DNA of 17,349 nucleotides from Acidobacteriota bacterium (lineage in GTDB: Bacteria; Acidobacteriota; Vicinamibacteria; Vicinamibacterales; Vicinamibacteraceae): assembly GCA_023429845.1 (NCBI GenBank), contig JAEZCY010000130.1, positions 1-17,349 of the forward strand, read 5' to 3'. This document shows positions 17,220-17,349 of the stretch, in pieces. Positions within the stretch are counted from its first letter, which is position 1. Each line of letters opens with the position of its first letter. Made by a program: the position numbers and the translations under genes. The notes below the pieces were generated by a model. It made no database searches and was not told the origin of the DNA. It worked only from the letters and a program-made list of their open reading frames with translations.

Positions 17220-17349
17220 ATGAAGCCAGAATCCATCGTCGTCGGTATCGCGGGTGCGTTGTTCGGTCTTCTCTGTGGCTGGATGCTTGGCGCGCAGCAG
17301 GCCGCACCCGTGCCGGCCCCGGCCGCGCAGGTGGCGAGCGCCCCGAGCC
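17220..17349 (+). CDS. N-terminally membrane-anchored protein, 3'-truncated
   Basis: 43 codons from ATG 17220 to the window edge, with no stop. The protein starts MKPESIVVGIAGALFGLLCGW; residues 5-25 form a Gly-rich hydrophobic helix with a short cytoplasmic N-terminus. A Pro/Ala-rich linker (AAPVPAPAAQVASAPS) follows, suggesting a membrane-tethered extracytoplasmic domain that lies outside the window. There is no lipobox fit around C19 that I trust (LLCG has Leu before Cys). The family cannot be told. It starts 49 bp after pdxJ with no Shine-Dalgarno, and may be last in the glmM-pdxJ unit or have its own promoter. Confidence 0.65.
   Translation, partial: MKPESIVVGIAGALFGLLCGWMLGAQQAAPVPAPAAQVASAPS

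Overview
This is a very GC-rich (by eye about two thirds or more), densely coding bacterial window. All genes but one lie on the + strand. The cell is Gram-negative in character: a periplasmic adaptor with LolD/LolE-like ABC components, and a secreted GDSL hydrolase with a classical signal peptide. It also has a Firmicutes-style cdaA-cdaR-glmM block, which is unusual for Proteobacteria. Gene order and codon bias would fit Acidobacteriota (Vicinamibacteria/Luteitalea-like), but this is an inference from recollection and no search was run.

Layout. (1) 1-2604: a tightly overlapping three-gene efflux/lipoprotein-type ABC export operon: adaptor (5'-truncated), LolC/E-MacB-type permease, LolD-like ATPase. 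(2) 2720-3226: a small zinc-ribbon protein of unknown function. (3) 3506-5863: a membrane fatty-acid desaturase and a GT1-family glycosyltransferase 3 bp apart, probably a lipid or carotenoid modification pair. (4) 6013-7056: an HD-GYP c-di-GMP phosphodiesterase with all metal and signature residues. (5) 7196-8245: a secreted GDSL/SGNH esterase. (6) 8367-8591: a single minus-strand 74-aa gene. (7) 8790-17170: a housekeeping block in the order tilS-ftsH-folP-cdaA-cdaR(ybbR)-glmM-pdxJ, covering tRNA-Ile lysidinylation, membrane proteolysis, folate, c-di-AMP, cell-wall amino-sugar and vitamin B6 synthesis. (8) 17220-17349: the start of a membrane-anchored protein that runs off the window.

Regulation. 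The strongest unexplained signal is a pair of near-consensus sigma-54 (-24/-12) promoter elements. One lies directly upstream of the HD-GYP gene (+ strand, 5986-6001) and the other directly upstream of the lone minus-strand small gene (8605-8620). They have identical internal spacing, and each matches 12 of the 13 fixed positions of TGGCACG-N4-TTGCW. Each has palindromes at the distance where enhancer-binding proteins usually bind. A strong Rho-independent terminator (12207-12245) separates ftsH from folP. Shared leader architecture precedes glmM and the right-edge gene.

No tRNA, rRNA, CRISPR array, insertion sequence or phage gene was seen. The window is mostly conserved chromosomal backbone. 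I found no clear evidence of a wholly new multi-gene system; the novelty lies in the regulatory pattern and in three poorly characterised genes (2720, 8367 and 17220).
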